From contig NZ_CP147520.1 of NCBI RefSeq assembly GCF_037201975.1, positions 6,758,001 through 6,822,000 on the forward strand: DNA of 64,000 bases, read 5' to 3'. A program made the position numbers and the translations under genes. Under the pieces are notes generated by a model that ran no database searches, was not told the DNA's origin, and was given only the letters and a program-made list of their open reading frames with translations. Source of the DNA: Streptomyces sp. TG1A-60. GTDB lineage: Bacteria; Actinomycetota; Actinomycetes; Streptomycetales; Streptomycetaceae. Below, one piece after another: positions 37,969 to 47,569 of the stretch; position 1 is the stretch's first letter; every line of letters starts with the position of its first letter.

Positions 37969-39348
37969 TCACATCTCGAACGACTCGTGGTGGATACGGC
38001 GGGTCGGGACGCCCGCGCCGCGCAGCGCCTCGTACACGCCCTGGGCGAAGCCGGGCGGACCGCACAGGAAGACGTCGTGGCGCTCGATGTCCGGGATCTT
38101 GCGGCGCAGGGAGTCCGGTGAGATGTCGGGGCGCTCGCCCTCCGGGCTGTTCACCGCGTACATCAGCCGCGCCCCGCGCTCCTGCGCGATCTGCGCCAGC
38201 TCGTCCCACAGGGCCAGGTCCTGGGTGCTGTTGGCCCGGTAGAGCAGAGTCAGGTCACCGGCCGCGCCGGGCAGCGTCTCGAACAGGGCCCGCATCGGTG
38301 TGATGCCTACACCGCCGGCCACCAGCAGCACCTTGCCCCGGCTGCGCTTGCCGGCCGTCAGCGCCCCGTACGGGCCCTCCGCCCACACCCTGGTGCCGGG
38401 CTCCAGATCGCGCAGCGCCGAGCTGTGGTCGCCGATCGCCTTGACCGTGATACGCAGCATGTTGGGGCGGGGCGCCGCCGACAGCGAGTACGGGTGCGAG
38501 CTGAACCGCATGCCCGGCGCGAGGAACCGCCAGCGGAAGAACTGCCCGGCCTCCGCCCCCATCCGGTGCAGTCTGCGCCCGCTCATCAGCACCGAGACGA
38601 TGCCGGGCGACTCCTCGATGACGGCCTCGACCCGCAGCCGGTGCCGCAGGTTCAGCCGGATCGGCGTGAAGATCCGGTACCACACCACCAGCGCGGTCAC
38701 CGACCCGTACAGCACGTACCAGCCGGTCTTCGCGGCGGGCGTGACGGCGAACTCGTTGCCGGTGGAGATCTGGTGCCAGAACGTCAGGAACGTCGCCGCG
38801 TACGTCAGCAGATGCGTGTGGTACCAGACGTCGTACGGGATCCGCTTGCGCACCGGGCCGATCGAGATGAGCCCGATGAACACCAGCAGACCGGTGCCGA
38901 TGGCGGCCTTGCCCATGTCCGGCAGCTGATTGATCGAGTCGATCGTCTGCTGGAGGATGGCGGTGTGGGTGAGGCCGGCCTGGAGGGCGTACCCGTACAT
39001 CGTGAGGACGACGTGCGCGACGACCAGGCAGAGCGTGTAGCGGCCGGTCATCGCGTGCCAGCGGGCCACCCGGTCGGAGCCGACCCGGCGCTCCAGCGCG
39101 GGCACGCGGGCCATCTGCAGCACCACCAGCGCCATCAGGTATCCGCCGAGCAGACCCGTGATCCGGCCGGCGTTGACGAGCTTGCTGCCCTGGTCGGCGA
39201 TGGACGGAGTGTTGTCCCACCACAGCCACACCACCGCCGCCGCGCCCGCCCAGAACGCGATCAGCAACGGGACTGCGGGAGAACGACGAGGGCGGATGCG
39301 ACGCAACGTCTGGCGGCGCGCGGCGCGACCTCCGGCGATCGTGGACAC
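37969..39348 (-). CDS. Ferric reductase-like transmembrane flavohaem oxidoreductase
   Basis: 459 residues from GTG 39348 after GGAGGAACC. Six or so membrane helices: PLLIAFWAGAAAVVWLWW, GLLGGYLMALVVLQMA, WHAMTGRYTLCLVVAHVVLT, GLLVFIGLISIGPV, YHTHLLTYAATFLTFWHQIS, YVLYGSVTALVVWYRIF. His residues in WHAMTGR, VAHVV, WYHTHLL and FWHQIS can bind two haems. The C-terminal half is a ferredoxin reductase module: FAD motif FSSHPYSLSAAP, NAD(P) motif VLLVAGGVGITPMRALFE and the end VFLCGPPGFAQGVYEALRGA. It would pass NAD(P)H electrons across the membrane to the flavinylated protein encoded next. Gap to that gene is 152 bases. Confidence 0.9.
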   Translation of the reverse strand: MSTIAGGRAARRQTLRRIRPRRSPAVPLLIAFWAGAAAVVWLWWDNTPSIADQGSKLVNAGRITGLLGGYLMALVVLQMARVPALERRVGSDRVARWHAMTGRYTLCLVVAHVVLTMYGYALQAGLTHTAILQQTIDSINQLPDMGKAAIGTGLLVFIGLISIGPVRKRIPYDVWYHTHLLTYAATFLTFWHQISTGNEFAVTPAAKTGWYVLYGSVTALVVWYRIFTPIRLNLRHRLRVEAVIEESPGIVSVLMSGRRLHRMGAEAGQFFRWRFLAPGMRFSSHPYSLSAAPRPNMLRITVKAIGDHSSALRDLEPGTRVWAEGPYGALTAGKRSRGKVLLVAGGVGITPMRALFETLPGAAGDLTLLYRANSTQDLALWDELAQIAQERGARLMYAVNSPEGERPDISPDSLRRKIPDIERHDVFLCGPPGFAQGVYEALRGAGVPTRRIHHESFEM

Positions 39349-39432
39349 GGTTCCTCCGTGGTGGGCTGGACCCTTGGCCCACACATACGTGCAGCGAGTG
39401 CCGTGTGTTCAGCCGCCCGCACAACTGACGCT

Positions 39433-40026
39433 TCAGCCGTCGGCGGGCGGCAGTGGCAGCGGTAGCGGCAGCCCGGGGAGGCCGTCCAGGCTGGTTCCGA
39501 CGTACTCCTTGGAGCTGAAGTACGCGCTGAGCGAGGCGTCGTCCTCGCGCGCGAAACGCCGGCCGTGCAGTTCGCGGTCCTCCTCGTACGCCATGGACGG
39601 CACGGCGAAGCCGCAGCTGTCGCGGATGCGTTCGGCTCTGACCACGATGATCGCCCGCAGGCCGTGCGGGGCCGGGTCGATGCCGGGGAAGCGGGCGAGG
39701 AGATCCGTGAAGCGCGGGTCGTCACGGAAGACGGCCTCGCCCTTGCCGTGCACGCGCACGATGGTGGGCGGGCCCTGGAAGGCGCACCACATCAGGGTGA
39801 TCCGGCCGTTCTCACGCAGATGCGCGATCGTCTCCGCGGTGGACCCGGCGAAGTCCAGGTACGCGACGGTCAGTTCGTCGAGGATCGCGAACGAGCCCTT
39901 GAGGCCCTTGGGGGAGACGTTGACCGTGCCCTCGGCGGACAGCGGCGCGGACGCGGTGAAGAAGAGGGGCTGGGCCTCGATGAACGTACGCAGGCGGCCG
40001 TCGATGCGCTCGTAGGTCTTTCCCAT
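39433..40026 (-). CDS. Pyridoxamine 5'-phosphate oxidase-like FMN/F420-binding family protein
   Basis: 197 residues from ATG 40026. The split-barrel fold is visible: RTFIEAQPLFFTASAPLSA, GTVNVSPKGLKGSFAILDE, LTVAYLDFAGSTAETIAHLR, RITLMWCAFQGPPTIVRVHG, EAVFRDDPRFTDLLARFPG, then AERIRDSCGFAVPSMAYEED. This subgroup (NVSPKG and SCGFAVP motifs) is common in streptomycetes; substrates are unknown. It lies upstream of the flavin redox operon on the same strand, 84 bases from its first gene, and could share transcription. Confidence 0.85.
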   Translation of the reverse strand: MGKTYERIDGRLRTFIEAQPLFFTASAPLSAEGTVNVSPKGLKGSFAILDELTVAYLDFAGSTAETIAHLRENGRITLMWCAFQGPPTIVRVHGKGEAVFRDDPRFTDLLARFPGIDPAPHGLRAIIVVRAERIRDSCGFAVPSMAYEEDRELHGRRFAREDDASLSAYFSSKEYVGTSLDGLPGLPLPLPLPPADG

Positions 40027-40126
40027 GTCCAGCGATTATCGACGGTAATGCTTCGGCTGTCTAAGGAATTGATCGATTGCCCGAGGTGGTCGGACTCTGC
40101 CCGAGGGGCCGACCGCGGAGACGGCT

Positions 40127-40165
40127 GTTCCGGGTGGATCACCATCGCTGGGATCCACCCGGAAC
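40127..40165 (-). terminator. Terminator downstream of the secreted two-cysteine protein gene
   Basis: A perfect 14-bp stem, GTTCCGGGTGGATC (40127-40140) with GATCCACCCGGAAC (40152-40165), lies 115 bases past the minus-strand stop. It separates this gene from the PNPOx-like gene. Confidence 0.7.
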
Positions 40166-40279
40166 CAGGCTTCCGTGCCGCCCCGGTCGGCCGCGCGGGC
40201 CGGCCACGGCCCCTGTCACCCGCAAGGAGCGCAGGTGGTCACTGGCCGGGCGGGCCGGTCCCCGTGACGGCCGAGCGGA

Positions 40280-40726
40280 CTACTGGTTGAGCTGGCAGGG
40301 GGCGAGGGCTTCGAGGCCCTCGGGCTTGGCGGCGGCGCGGCCGATGGCGGTCTCGATGCGGTTGAGCGCGGCGACGCGCTTGTCCTCCAGCGGGCCGAGG
40401 ATGGCGTTCTGGACGAAGTTGGGGCCGCCCTGGCCGACGGTGTCGATCAGGCGCTGGTTGGCCTCCTGGATCTGCGTCTGCAGCTGGGAGAGGTTGCGGT
40501 CGACCTCGGCCTGTGCGGAGGCCGGGATCGCCGGGAGGCTGCCCTCGACCGCCGGGCAGGAGATGGCGCCGGGCGAGGCGTTCGCCGCGGCGTCCTGGTT
40601 GTTGTTGCCGGCGCCTTCCCCGGCGAGGGCGGAACCGGCGATGACCGCTCCGGACAGCACGACCGCGGCGGCGCCGCCGATGATCCCTACGCGACGCTTG
40701 TTGTACTTCGGAAGAGCCCTGGACAT
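40280..40726 (-). CDS. Small secreted two-cysteine protein, unknown function
   Basis: 148 residues from ATG 40726. A signal peptide (KRRVGIIGGAAAVVLSGAVI then AGSALAGEG) precedes a helical mature domain: SLPAIPASAQAEVDRNLSQL, QTQIQEANQRLIDTVGQGG, ILGPLEDKRVAALNRIETAI. Two cysteines, one in AISCPAV and one near the end in APCQLNQ, could form a disulfide joining the ends. I do not recognise a named family. It is divergent from the argG relic/argH unit, and its upstream region has a TGAACAAACG inverted repeat. Confidence 0.7.
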   Translation of the reverse strand: MSRALPKYNKRRVGIIGGAAAVVLSGAVIAGSALAGEGAGNNNQDAAANASPGAISCPAVEGSLPAIPASAQAEVDRNLSQLQTQIQEANQRLIDTVGQGGPNFVQNAILGPLEDKRVAALNRIETAIGRAAAKPEGLEALAPCQLNQ

Positions 40727-40759
40727 GCGGATGCCTCACTCGGGTCGGGGTGGTCGGTG

Positions 40760-40818
40760 TGAACAAACGCGGCGCCTGCGTTCGGTGAGAGTTACGGGCA
40801 AGCGGTTTCGTTTGTTCA
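40760..40818 (-). promoter_or_regulatory. Inverted repeat upstream of the secreted protein gene
   Basis: TGAACAAACG (40760-40769) and CGTTTGTTCA (40809-40818) are perfect complements 39 bases apart, starting 34 bases above ATG 40726. They are A/T-rich against the background and could be two operator half-sites or a looped operator; no known box is recognised. Confidence 0.4.
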
Positions 40819-40852
40819 AACCTCTCTCGGCCTCTCCCGAACTTCTCCCAGA

Positions 40853-40892
40853 TTGACGATTCATGCATAACTCTGCATACTCATGCATGAAT
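40853..40892 (+). promoter_or_regulatory. Promoter embedded in an ARG operator before the argG relic and argH
   Basis: TTGACG (40853-40858), 17 bases, CATACT (40876-40881) gives a promoter. A perfect 10-bp inverted repeat, ATTCATGCAT (40859-40868) and ATGCATGAAT (40883-40892), with CTCTGCATAC between, covers spacer and -10. This matches the TGCAT-type ARG boxes bound by ArgR and predicts arginine repression of argH. Confidence 0.7.
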
Positions 40893-40915
40893 CGGTACGG
40901 CGTGAGGAGAACCCG

Positions 40916-41026
40916 GTGACCGAGTGCGTCGCACCGGCCTACTCGGGCGGTCTTGACACCTCCGTCACCATCGGCCGGATCGCCGAGGAGATTCACGGCC
41001 GATGCGACCCGGCCCAAGGCGTATAA
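40916..41026 (+). pseudogene. argG: argG 5' relic (argininosuccinate synthase N-terminus)
   Basis: GTG 40916, preceded by GTGAGGAG, opens a 36-codon frame ending at TAA 41024-41026. The start, VTECVAPAYSGGLDTSV then TIGRIAEEI, is the ArgG N-terminus with its ATP-loop motif SGGLDTS intact. All downstream catalytic sequence (about 360 residues) is gone, and argH begins 43 bases later. Argininosuccinate synthase and lyase genes are often adjacent as argGH, so an internal deletion probably left the operator, promoter and first codons in place. Some residues in the relic differ from the usual ArgG sequence (VAPAYSGG instead of VVLAYSGG), as expected for drift. A functional argG must be elsewhere. 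Confidence 0.8.
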
Positions 41027-42502
<1,476 letters not shown>

Positions 42503-42520
42503 GGAAAACCCCCGGTGTCC

Positions 42521-42540
42521 TCAGGGGCGCGGGGAACCGC
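42521..42540. repeat. Dispersed G/C-rich repeat copy after argH
   Basis: TCAGGGGCGCGGGGAACCGC starts 18 bases past the argH stop. It is the inverted form of the core seen after pheT and GH51. Other inverted arms near 42610-42650 could pair with it. Confidence 0.5.
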
Positions 42541-42753
42541 CGACAAGCTCCAACGCACCCCCACCCGCCGGAGCACAGCAGGAACCGAGCTCTCAGGCGG
42601 GCCAGGGGGTGAAGGGGCCCAGCCCCTGGTGACGGGGAGGGGTGGTCGCGGCGGGGCGAGGAACTCCCGGGTGCCCACCGCGCCGCACAACGAAGGTCAT
42701 CGCGGGTTACGTTGGTCGCAAGCCCCAAAGGAGCCGACCGAACGGAGCCCGCG

Positions 42754-43725
42754 ATGCCCTTCGCCCGACTGGCCGCAGCGACAACCCCCACCTGCCACAT
42801 CGGACTCGGCCTCGCCGCAGTCGCCCGCCCCGGTTACATCAACCTCGGCCGTGACGGCGACCTTCCCGACGACCGCACCGTCGACGCCCTCCGCGCCCGC
42901 ACCCACGAACTCCTCGACGCCGCCTACGCCCAGGGCGTCCGCTACTTCGACGCGGCCCGCTCCTACGGCCTCTCGGAGCAGTTCCTCGCCGACTGGCTGA
43001 CCGCCCACCCGCACCTCGACGACATCGTCGTCGGCAGCAAATGGGGCTACACCTACACGGCCGGCTGGACCACCGACGCCGAGAAGCACGAGGTCAAGGA
43101 CCACAGCCTCCCGACGTACGAGCGCCAGCGCGCCGAGAGCGCCGAACTGCTCGGTGACCGGCTCGACCTCTACCAGATCCATTCGGTGACCCCGGACAGT
43201 GCGGCCCTCACCGACAAGGAACTCCACGCCAGGCTGGCGGAGGCCGCCGCCCAGGGCGTCACCGTCGGCTTCTCCACCAGCGGCCCCGCGCAGGCCGAGG
43301 CCATCCGGACCGCCCTCGCCGTGACGGTCGACGGCGAACCGCTCTTCCGTACCGTCCAGTCGACGTACAACGCCCTGGAGACCTCCGTCGCCCCCGCCCT
43401 CGCCGAGGCGTACGACGCGGGGCTCACCGTGATCGTCAAGGAGGGCATGGCCAACGGCCGCCTGGCCGGCGCGCACGCCCCGGACGTCCTGAAGGCGGTG
43501 GCCGAGGAGACGGGTCTCGACTGTGACGCGGTCGCCCTGGCGCTGATCCTGCGGCAGCCGTGGGCCGGTGTCGTCCTCTCCGGCGCCGCCACCACCAACC
43601 AGCTCGCCTCCAACCTGCACGGGGCGGTCGTCGACCTCGACGACGAGCAGGTGACCCGTCTCGCGGACCTCGTCGAGGACCCGCAGACGTACTGGGCGAA
43701 GCGCGGGCAGCTTCCCTGGCACTGA
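42754..43725 (+). CDS. Aldo/keto reductase
   Basis: 323 residues from ATG 42754 after CGGAG; an in-frame GTG at 42712 overlaps the likely promoter. TIM-barrel AKR signatures: LLDAAYAQGVRYFDAARSYG with the catalytic Asp and Tyr, DDIVVGSKWGYTYT with the Lys, DLYQIHSVTP with the His, and the C-terminal VVLSGAATTNQLASNL cofactor loop. It reduces carbonyl compounds with NAD(P)H; the natural substrate is unknown. It stands alone between argH and the MFS fragment. Confidence 0.88.
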   Translation: MPFARLAAATTPTCHIGLGLAAVARPGYINLGRDGDLPDDRTVDALRARTHELLDAAYAQGVRYFDAARSYGLSEQFLADWLTAHPHLDDIVVGSKWGYTYTAGWTTDAEKHEVKDHSLPTYERQRAESAELLGDRLDLYQIHSVTPDSAALTDKELHARLAEAAAQGVTVGFSTSGPAQAEAIRTALAVTVDGEPLFRTVQSTYNALETSVAPALAEAYDAGLTVIVKEGMANGRLAGAHAPDVLKAVAEETGLDCDAVALALILRQPWAGVVLSGAATTNQLASNLHGAVVDLDDEQVTRLADLVEDPQTYWAKRGQLPWH

Positions 43726-43781
43726 CTGGAACCCTGCCGAGGGACCATGCGTGAGACGGCCATGCCGGCGATGAGACGAGA

Positions 43782-43997
43782 ATGTCTCGGCCGGCAGCCT
43801 CGGCGACCGGGTCGGTCGCAAGAAGCTGCCTGGGCGGCGCGGTGGAACCGGCGGCAGTCATGCCGGCGGACACGGCAGAGGCCACACGCGCGTCGGCCCG
43901 CGCGTCATTCGTCGACGGCCTCACCATCGCCGCGGGCGCGGCAGCCCTGCCGGCCACCGCGGCAGCGGCATGGTTCGTGCTCCGCGGCCGACAGTAG
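43782..43997 (+). pseudogene. C-terminal fragment of an MFS (DHA2-type) exporter
   Basis: The frame reads VARSCLGGAVEPAAVMPADT, then ARASFVDGLTIAAGAAALPA and TAAAAWFVLRGRQ before TAG. This is the last loop and final helix of 14-helix drug exporters, in which RASFVDGL-like sequence precedes helix 14. Nothing upstream encodes the other thirteen helices. A short product from ATG 43782 or 43860 is possible but would be a single helix, so a relic is the better reading. Confidence 0.5.
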
Positions 43998-44120
43998 GAC
44001 AGCCGCCCCCGAGGGGACGCGGGGCGGGATCGACATGGGGCTCCGCCGCGTGGGCGCGACAAGCCGTTCCACGGACCCGCAGCCGACGAACGACCGATGT
44101 CCCCGGCGCTCCCGGCGGAA

Positions 44121-44795
44121 CTACGCCGCTTCCTTCGCCTTGGACGCGTACATGTCCACGTACTCCTGCCCGGAAAGCCGCATGACCTCGGTCATCACGG
44201 AATCGGTCACCGCCCGCAGCACATACCGGTCCCGGTCCATCCCCTCGTACCGGGAGAACTCCATCGCCTCACCGAACCGCACGGTGACCCGGTGCGGCCG
44301 GGGCAGCCCCGCACCTCCCGGCTGGATCTTGTCCGTCCCGATCATCGCGAACGGCACCACCGGCGCCCCCGTCATCAGCGTCAGCCGGGCGATCCCCGTC
44401 CGCCCCCGGTACAGCCGGCCGTCGGGCGACCGCGTCCCCTCCGGGTAGATCCCGAAGACCTTGCCCTCGTCCAGGATCCGCCGCCCGGTCATCAGCGCGG
44501 CGACCCCGCCCCGGCCGCCGTCGCGGTCGACGGGAATCATGCCGACGCCGGTGAAGAACCAGGCCATCAGGCGGCCTTTGATCCCCTTGCCGGTGACGTA
44601 CTCGTCCTTGCCGATGAAGAAGACCTGACGGTCGCAGACCAGCGGCAGGATCATCGAGTCGATGAAGGTCAGGTGGTTGCCCGCGAGGATGACCGGACCG
44701 CCTCCCGGGATGTGCTCCGCGCCCTCCACCCGTGGGCGGAACATCAGGCGCATGATCGGTCCGAGCACTGCCTTGATGAGCACGAAGCGGGACAA
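44121..44795 (-). CDS. 1-acyl-sn-glycerol-3-phosphate acyltransferase (PlsC-like)
   Basis: 224 residues. Start is TTG 44795, preceded by AGGAGGG; no ATG/GTG nearby fits better. Acyltransferase motifs I to IV are present: NHLTFIDS (Hx4D), GMIPVDRDGG, FGIYPEGTRSPDGRLYRGRT and APVVPFAMIG. A hydrophobic N-terminal segment (VLIKAVLGPIMRLMF) associates it with the membrane. It should acylate lysophosphatidate in phospholipid synthesis. It is divergent from the glycerophosphodiesterase gene, and the pairing suggests shared lipid function. Confidence 0.9.
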   Translation of the reverse strand: MSRFVLIKAVLGPIMRLMFRPRVEGAEHIPGGGPVILAGNHLTFIDSMILPLVCDRQVFFIGKDEYVTGKGIKGRLMAWFFTGVGMIPVDRDGGRGGVAALMTGRRILDEGKVFGIYPEGTRSPDGRLYRGRTGIARLTLMTGAPVVPFAMIGTDKIQPGGAGLPRPHRVTVRFGEAMEFSRYEGMDRDRYVLRAVTDSVMTEVMRLSGQEYVDMYASKAKEAA

Positions 44796-45124
44796 CGAGC
44801 CCTCCTATGTCAAGGGTTCCGGTACAAGTCTGTGCAGGTGAGGACAATACTCCCGGCCCCCAGGGTGGCGCACATCGGGTTGACCGAGTCGATACCTGCT
44901 GTTGACGCGCCTTCACCTGCGGTGACGCACTGATGTCGAGCTGTCACCGCCCGCGACATGTGACGGACATCGCGTCACCGGACCGAAACTCCGTCACCTT
45001 CCGCCTCTCGTACGACACGGCGTGTCTTCCGCCTGTTCGGTCCCAGGTCTCCCGACGGTCACCTCAGGACACCTACGATCGTCCCGCTTTGACAGGTGCA
45101 GGGCATCGCAGTGGGAGGAGCCTC
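44796..45124. other. Divergent intergenic region plsC-like / glpQ-like
   Basis: 329 bases without a gene. GTCACC occurs at 44943, 44974 and 44993 and again near 45060, with TTCACC at 44912. These recall the GTTCACC units of PhoP boxes, but the spacing is not the regular 11 bases, so a Pho box is only a possibility. TTGACG at about 44902 could be a -35 for the rightward gene. Confidence 0.3.
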
Positions 45125-46315
45125 ATGGGTACGCAGGAGTCGCGGCAGTCGCAGGACTGGCAGGAGCAGGCACGGGCAACGGGCCGACGGGCGCTGCTCG
45201 GGGCCGCGGTGCTCGGAGCGGGCGGAGCGGTCCTCGGAATGCCGGGCGCGGCGAGAGCGGACGAGGAGAAGGGGGGCGGTGACTCGGGCGGTGGATACCG
45301 GAGCCTGCCGGTGCCCACGGTCATCGCGCACCGAGGTGCCAGCGGGTACCGCCCGGAGCACACCCTCGGCTCGTACCAGCTCGCCCTCGACATGGGCGCT
45401 CACGTCATCGAACAGGACCTCGTGCCCACCAAGGACGGTCACCTGGTGTGCCGTCACGAGAACGACATCACCGGCACGACCGACGTCGCGGCGCACCCGG
45501 AGTTCGCCGCCCGCAGGGCCACGAAGGTCGTCGACGGGGTCTCCTACACCGGTTGGTTCACCGAGGACTTCACCCTCGCCGAGCTGAAGACCCTGCGCGC
45601 CAAGGAGCGCATCCCGGGCAACCGGCAGGAGAACACGCTCTACGACGGTCGCTGGCAGATCCCCTCCTTCGAGGAGGTGCTGCGCTGGGCCGACAGGGAG
45701 GGCCGGAAGCGCGGTCGGCGCATCTGGCTGCACGTCGAGACCAAGCACCCCACCTACTTCCGCAAGCTGGGCCTGGGGCTGGAGGAGCCGCTCGCAAGGC
45801 TGCTCCGCAAGTACAACCGTCACAAGAAGAACTCGCCCACCTTCCTGCAGTCGTTCGAGCCGAGCAGCATGGAACGGATGAGCCGACTGGTCGGCACGCC
45901 GCGCGTGGTGCTGCTGTGGACGCCCGACGACCGGCCGTACGACTTCGTCGAGGCGGGGGACCCGCGCACCGTCGCCGATCTGATCACGCCCGAGGGGCTG
46001 GCCTGGATCGCCTCCTACGCCCAGGGGATCGGCCCGCTGCTCGACCTCGTCATCCCGAAGGACGCGAGCGGCAACCTCACCACGCCGACCACCCTCGTCG
46101 CCGACGCGCACGCCAAGGGCCTGATCCTGCACCCCTACACCCTGCGCAACGAGAACACCTTCCTGCCCGCCGACTTCCGCAAGGGCACGGACCCCAACGC
46201 CTACGGCGACGCCTTCGGCGCGTTGGCGGTGTATTTCGCGACCGGCATCGACGGCATCTTCACCGACAACCCGGACACGGGCCTGCTGGCCCACGCGGAC
46301 TTCGTCAACGACTGA
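45125..46315 (+). CDS. Glycerophosphodiester phosphodiesterase, secreted
   Basis: 396 residues from ATG 45125 after GGGAGGAG. The N-terminus RRALLGAAVLGAGGAVLGM then PGAARA is a signal with adjacent arginines and may use Tat. Catalytic barrel: VIAHRGASGYRPEHTLGSYQ (His, Arg, Glu), DMGAHVIEQDLVPTKDGHLV (Glu, Asp metal ligands, second His), WLHVETKHPTYF, FLQSFEPSSMERMS and GIDGIFTDNPDTGL. It releases glycerol-3-phosphate from phospholipid head groups or teichoic acid precursors. Homologues belong to the phosphate-starvation regulon in streptomycetes (family knowledge). Confidence 0.93.
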   Translation: MGTQESRQSQDWQEQARATGRRALLGAAVLGAGGAVLGMPGAARADEEKGGGDSGGGYRSLPVPTVIAHRGASGYRPEHTLGSYQLALDMGAHVIEQDLVPTKDGHLVCRHENDITGTTDVAAHPEFAARRATKVVDGVSYTGWFTEDFTLAELKTLRAKERIPGNRQENTLYDGRWQIPSFEEVLRWADREGRKRGRRIWLHVETKHPTYFRKLGLGLEEPLARLLRKYNRHKKNSPTFLQSFEPSSMERMSRLVGTPRVVLLWTPDDRPYDFVEAGDPRTVADLITPEGLAWIASYAQGIGPLLDLVIPKDASGNLTTPTTLVADAHAKGLILHPYTLRNENTFLPADFRKGTDPNAYGDAFGALAVYFATGIDGIFTDNPDTGLLAHADFVND

Positions 46316-46342
46316 GCTCCGTGCCCCGGTTGGGGTGACTCC

Positions 46343-46376
46343 CCGCCGCCCCGGCAACCCCCTGCCGGGGCGGCGG
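46343..46376 (+). terminator. Terminator after the glycerophosphodiesterase gene
   Basis: CCGCCGCCCCGGCA (46343-46356) pairs perfectly with TGCCGGGGCGGCGG (46363-46376) around a 6-base loop, 28 bases past the stop. Confidence 0.7.
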
Positions 46377-46389
46377 CGTCCCGGGGCAT

Positions 46390-46896
46390 ATGACACACGA
46401 CATGCTCGCCACCCTCCGGCCCCTGCTGGTCGCGGAAGTGTCGGCCGAGGCCTCCGCGGCCGGTGCGGAGGCGGGGGACCTGGAGCAGGCGGTCTGGCTG
46501 CGCCTGCTGGAACGGCTCGACACCGACGGCCCGCCCGCCGACCCCGAGGGCTGGCTGCGCAGCGCCGTCCGTTTCGAGGCCCGCCTCAGCCGCCGCACGG
46601 CCCGACTCGAACGGCCGTACGTCGCCGAGCCCGCCGACGAGCACGCCCCCGGCCCCGAACAGCAGGCACTCACGGCCGCCCGCCGTCGCGCGCTGCACGC
46701 GGCGGTACGCCGGCTGCCCGGCCGCTGCCCCCGGTTGCTCGCGGCCCTGCTGTCCCCGCAGGACCTCACGTATCGTGAGATCGCGGGCGAGTTGGGCATC
46801 TCACAGGGCAGCCTCGGTCCGGAACGTTCCAGATGCCTGGGATGTCTTCGGCGATTGCTGGCCGCGGAGGTTGCGGCACGCGAACCGAGGGGATAG
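46390..46896 (+). CDS. Sigma-70 family (ECF-like) RNA polymerase sigma factor-like protein
   Basis: 168 residues from ATG 46390. Region 2-like sequence is short: DLEQAVWLRLLERLD then PEGWLRSAVRFEARLSRRTA. Region 4 is clearer: RALHAAVRRLPGRCPRLLAA, LTYREIAGELGISQGSLGPE, RSRCLGCLRRLLA, with the HTH in the middle and the GSLGPERSRCL element usual at the end of sigma region 4. No anti-sigma gene is adjacent. It may be a divergent ECF sigma or a region-4 regulator. Confidence 0.7.
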   Translation: MTHDMLATLRPLLVAEVSAEASAAGAEAGDLEQAVWLRLLERLDTDGPPADPEGWLRSAVRFEARLSRRTARLERPYVAEPADEHAPGPEQQALTAARRRALHAAVRRLPGRCPRLLAALLSPQDLTYREIAGELGISQGSLGPERSRCLGCLRRLLAAEVAAREPRG

Positions 46897-46941
46897 GAGT
46901 CAGGGACATCGGGTGAGCAGGTGAGCGGGAGGCGTGCACAC

Positions 46942-47439
46942 ATGGGCATGAGCGTGACCATCTCCGTGGCGACCGGGCAGGACGCCGACCAGATCTTCAG
47001 GCTGAGATACCTGTGTTTCCAGAGCGAGGCGGCGCTGTACGGCAACTACCGCATCGATCCGCTCGTCCAGAGCCTCGACTCCGTCCGCGCTGAGGTCGCC
47101 TCGGACTGCGTGTTCGTGGCCCGACTGGGTGACGAGGTGGTCGGCTCCGTCCACGGCACCCTCCTCGACGACGGCACCGCCTCCATCGGCAAACTCTGCG
47201 TCCACCCCCGCCTCCAGGGCCACGGCATCGGCGCGAGGCTGCTCCGCGCGGCCGAATCCGCCCTGGCCGGGGAGCGCGGCGCCACCAGGTTCCGCCTCAG
47301 TGCCGGCCGGCGCAGCGAGGGCAACCTCCGGCTGTACCGCCGAGTCGGCTACGAGACCGTCGGCACCAGCCAGGGCCAGGACGGCGTTCCGATGGTGGTC
47401 CTGGAGAAGCCGGCGGGAGCGTACGCGGCGACGGCATAG
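46942..47439 (+). CDS. GNAT family N-acetyltransferase
   Basis: 165 residues if started at ATG 46942; GTG 46921 and ATG 46948 are in frame alternatives. GNAT motifs: DADQIFRLRYLCFQSEAALY, DCVFVARLGDEVVGSVHGTL, IGKLCVHPRLQGHGIGARLL (acetyl-CoA loop) and NLRLYRRVGYETVGTSQGQD. Acceptor unknown. It follows the sigma-like gene by 45 bases and could be cotranscribed. Confidence 0.8.
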   Translation: MGMSVTISVATGQDADQIFRLRYLCFQSEAALYGNYRIDPLVQSLDSVRAEVASDCVFVARLGDEVVGSVHGTLLDDGTASIGKLCVHPRLQGHGIGARLLRAAESALAGERGATRFRLSAGRRSEGNLRLYRRVGYETVGTSQGQDGVPMVVLEKPAGAYAATA

Positions 47440-47524
47440 AAGGCGGCCCGGAAGGGGTGCGGGGCAGAGTCCGATCGCGGCTCCGCCGCATGGGCGCGAC
47501 CGGCCGTGCGGCGAACGTGCGTGC

Positions 47525-47569
47525 CAGGGTTCGGGCGCCGGACCGGAGGGCACCCGGCAGGCTCTCAGG
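47525..47569. repeat. 45-bp block shared with 14681-14725
   Basis: CAGGGTTCGGGCGCC, then GGACCGGAGGGCACCCGGCA and GGCTCTCAGG match 14681-14725 with a few substitutions. Here it lies at the convergent 3' ends of the GNAT and membrane protein genes. The flanking GGCTCCGCCGCATGGGCGCG also recurs near 44039. Confidence 0.5.

Noticed and set aside
44908..45000. PhoP box upstream of the glycerophosphodiesterase
   Set aside because: GTCACC motifs are present but not in the regular 11-base direct repeats required; left as a remark only.
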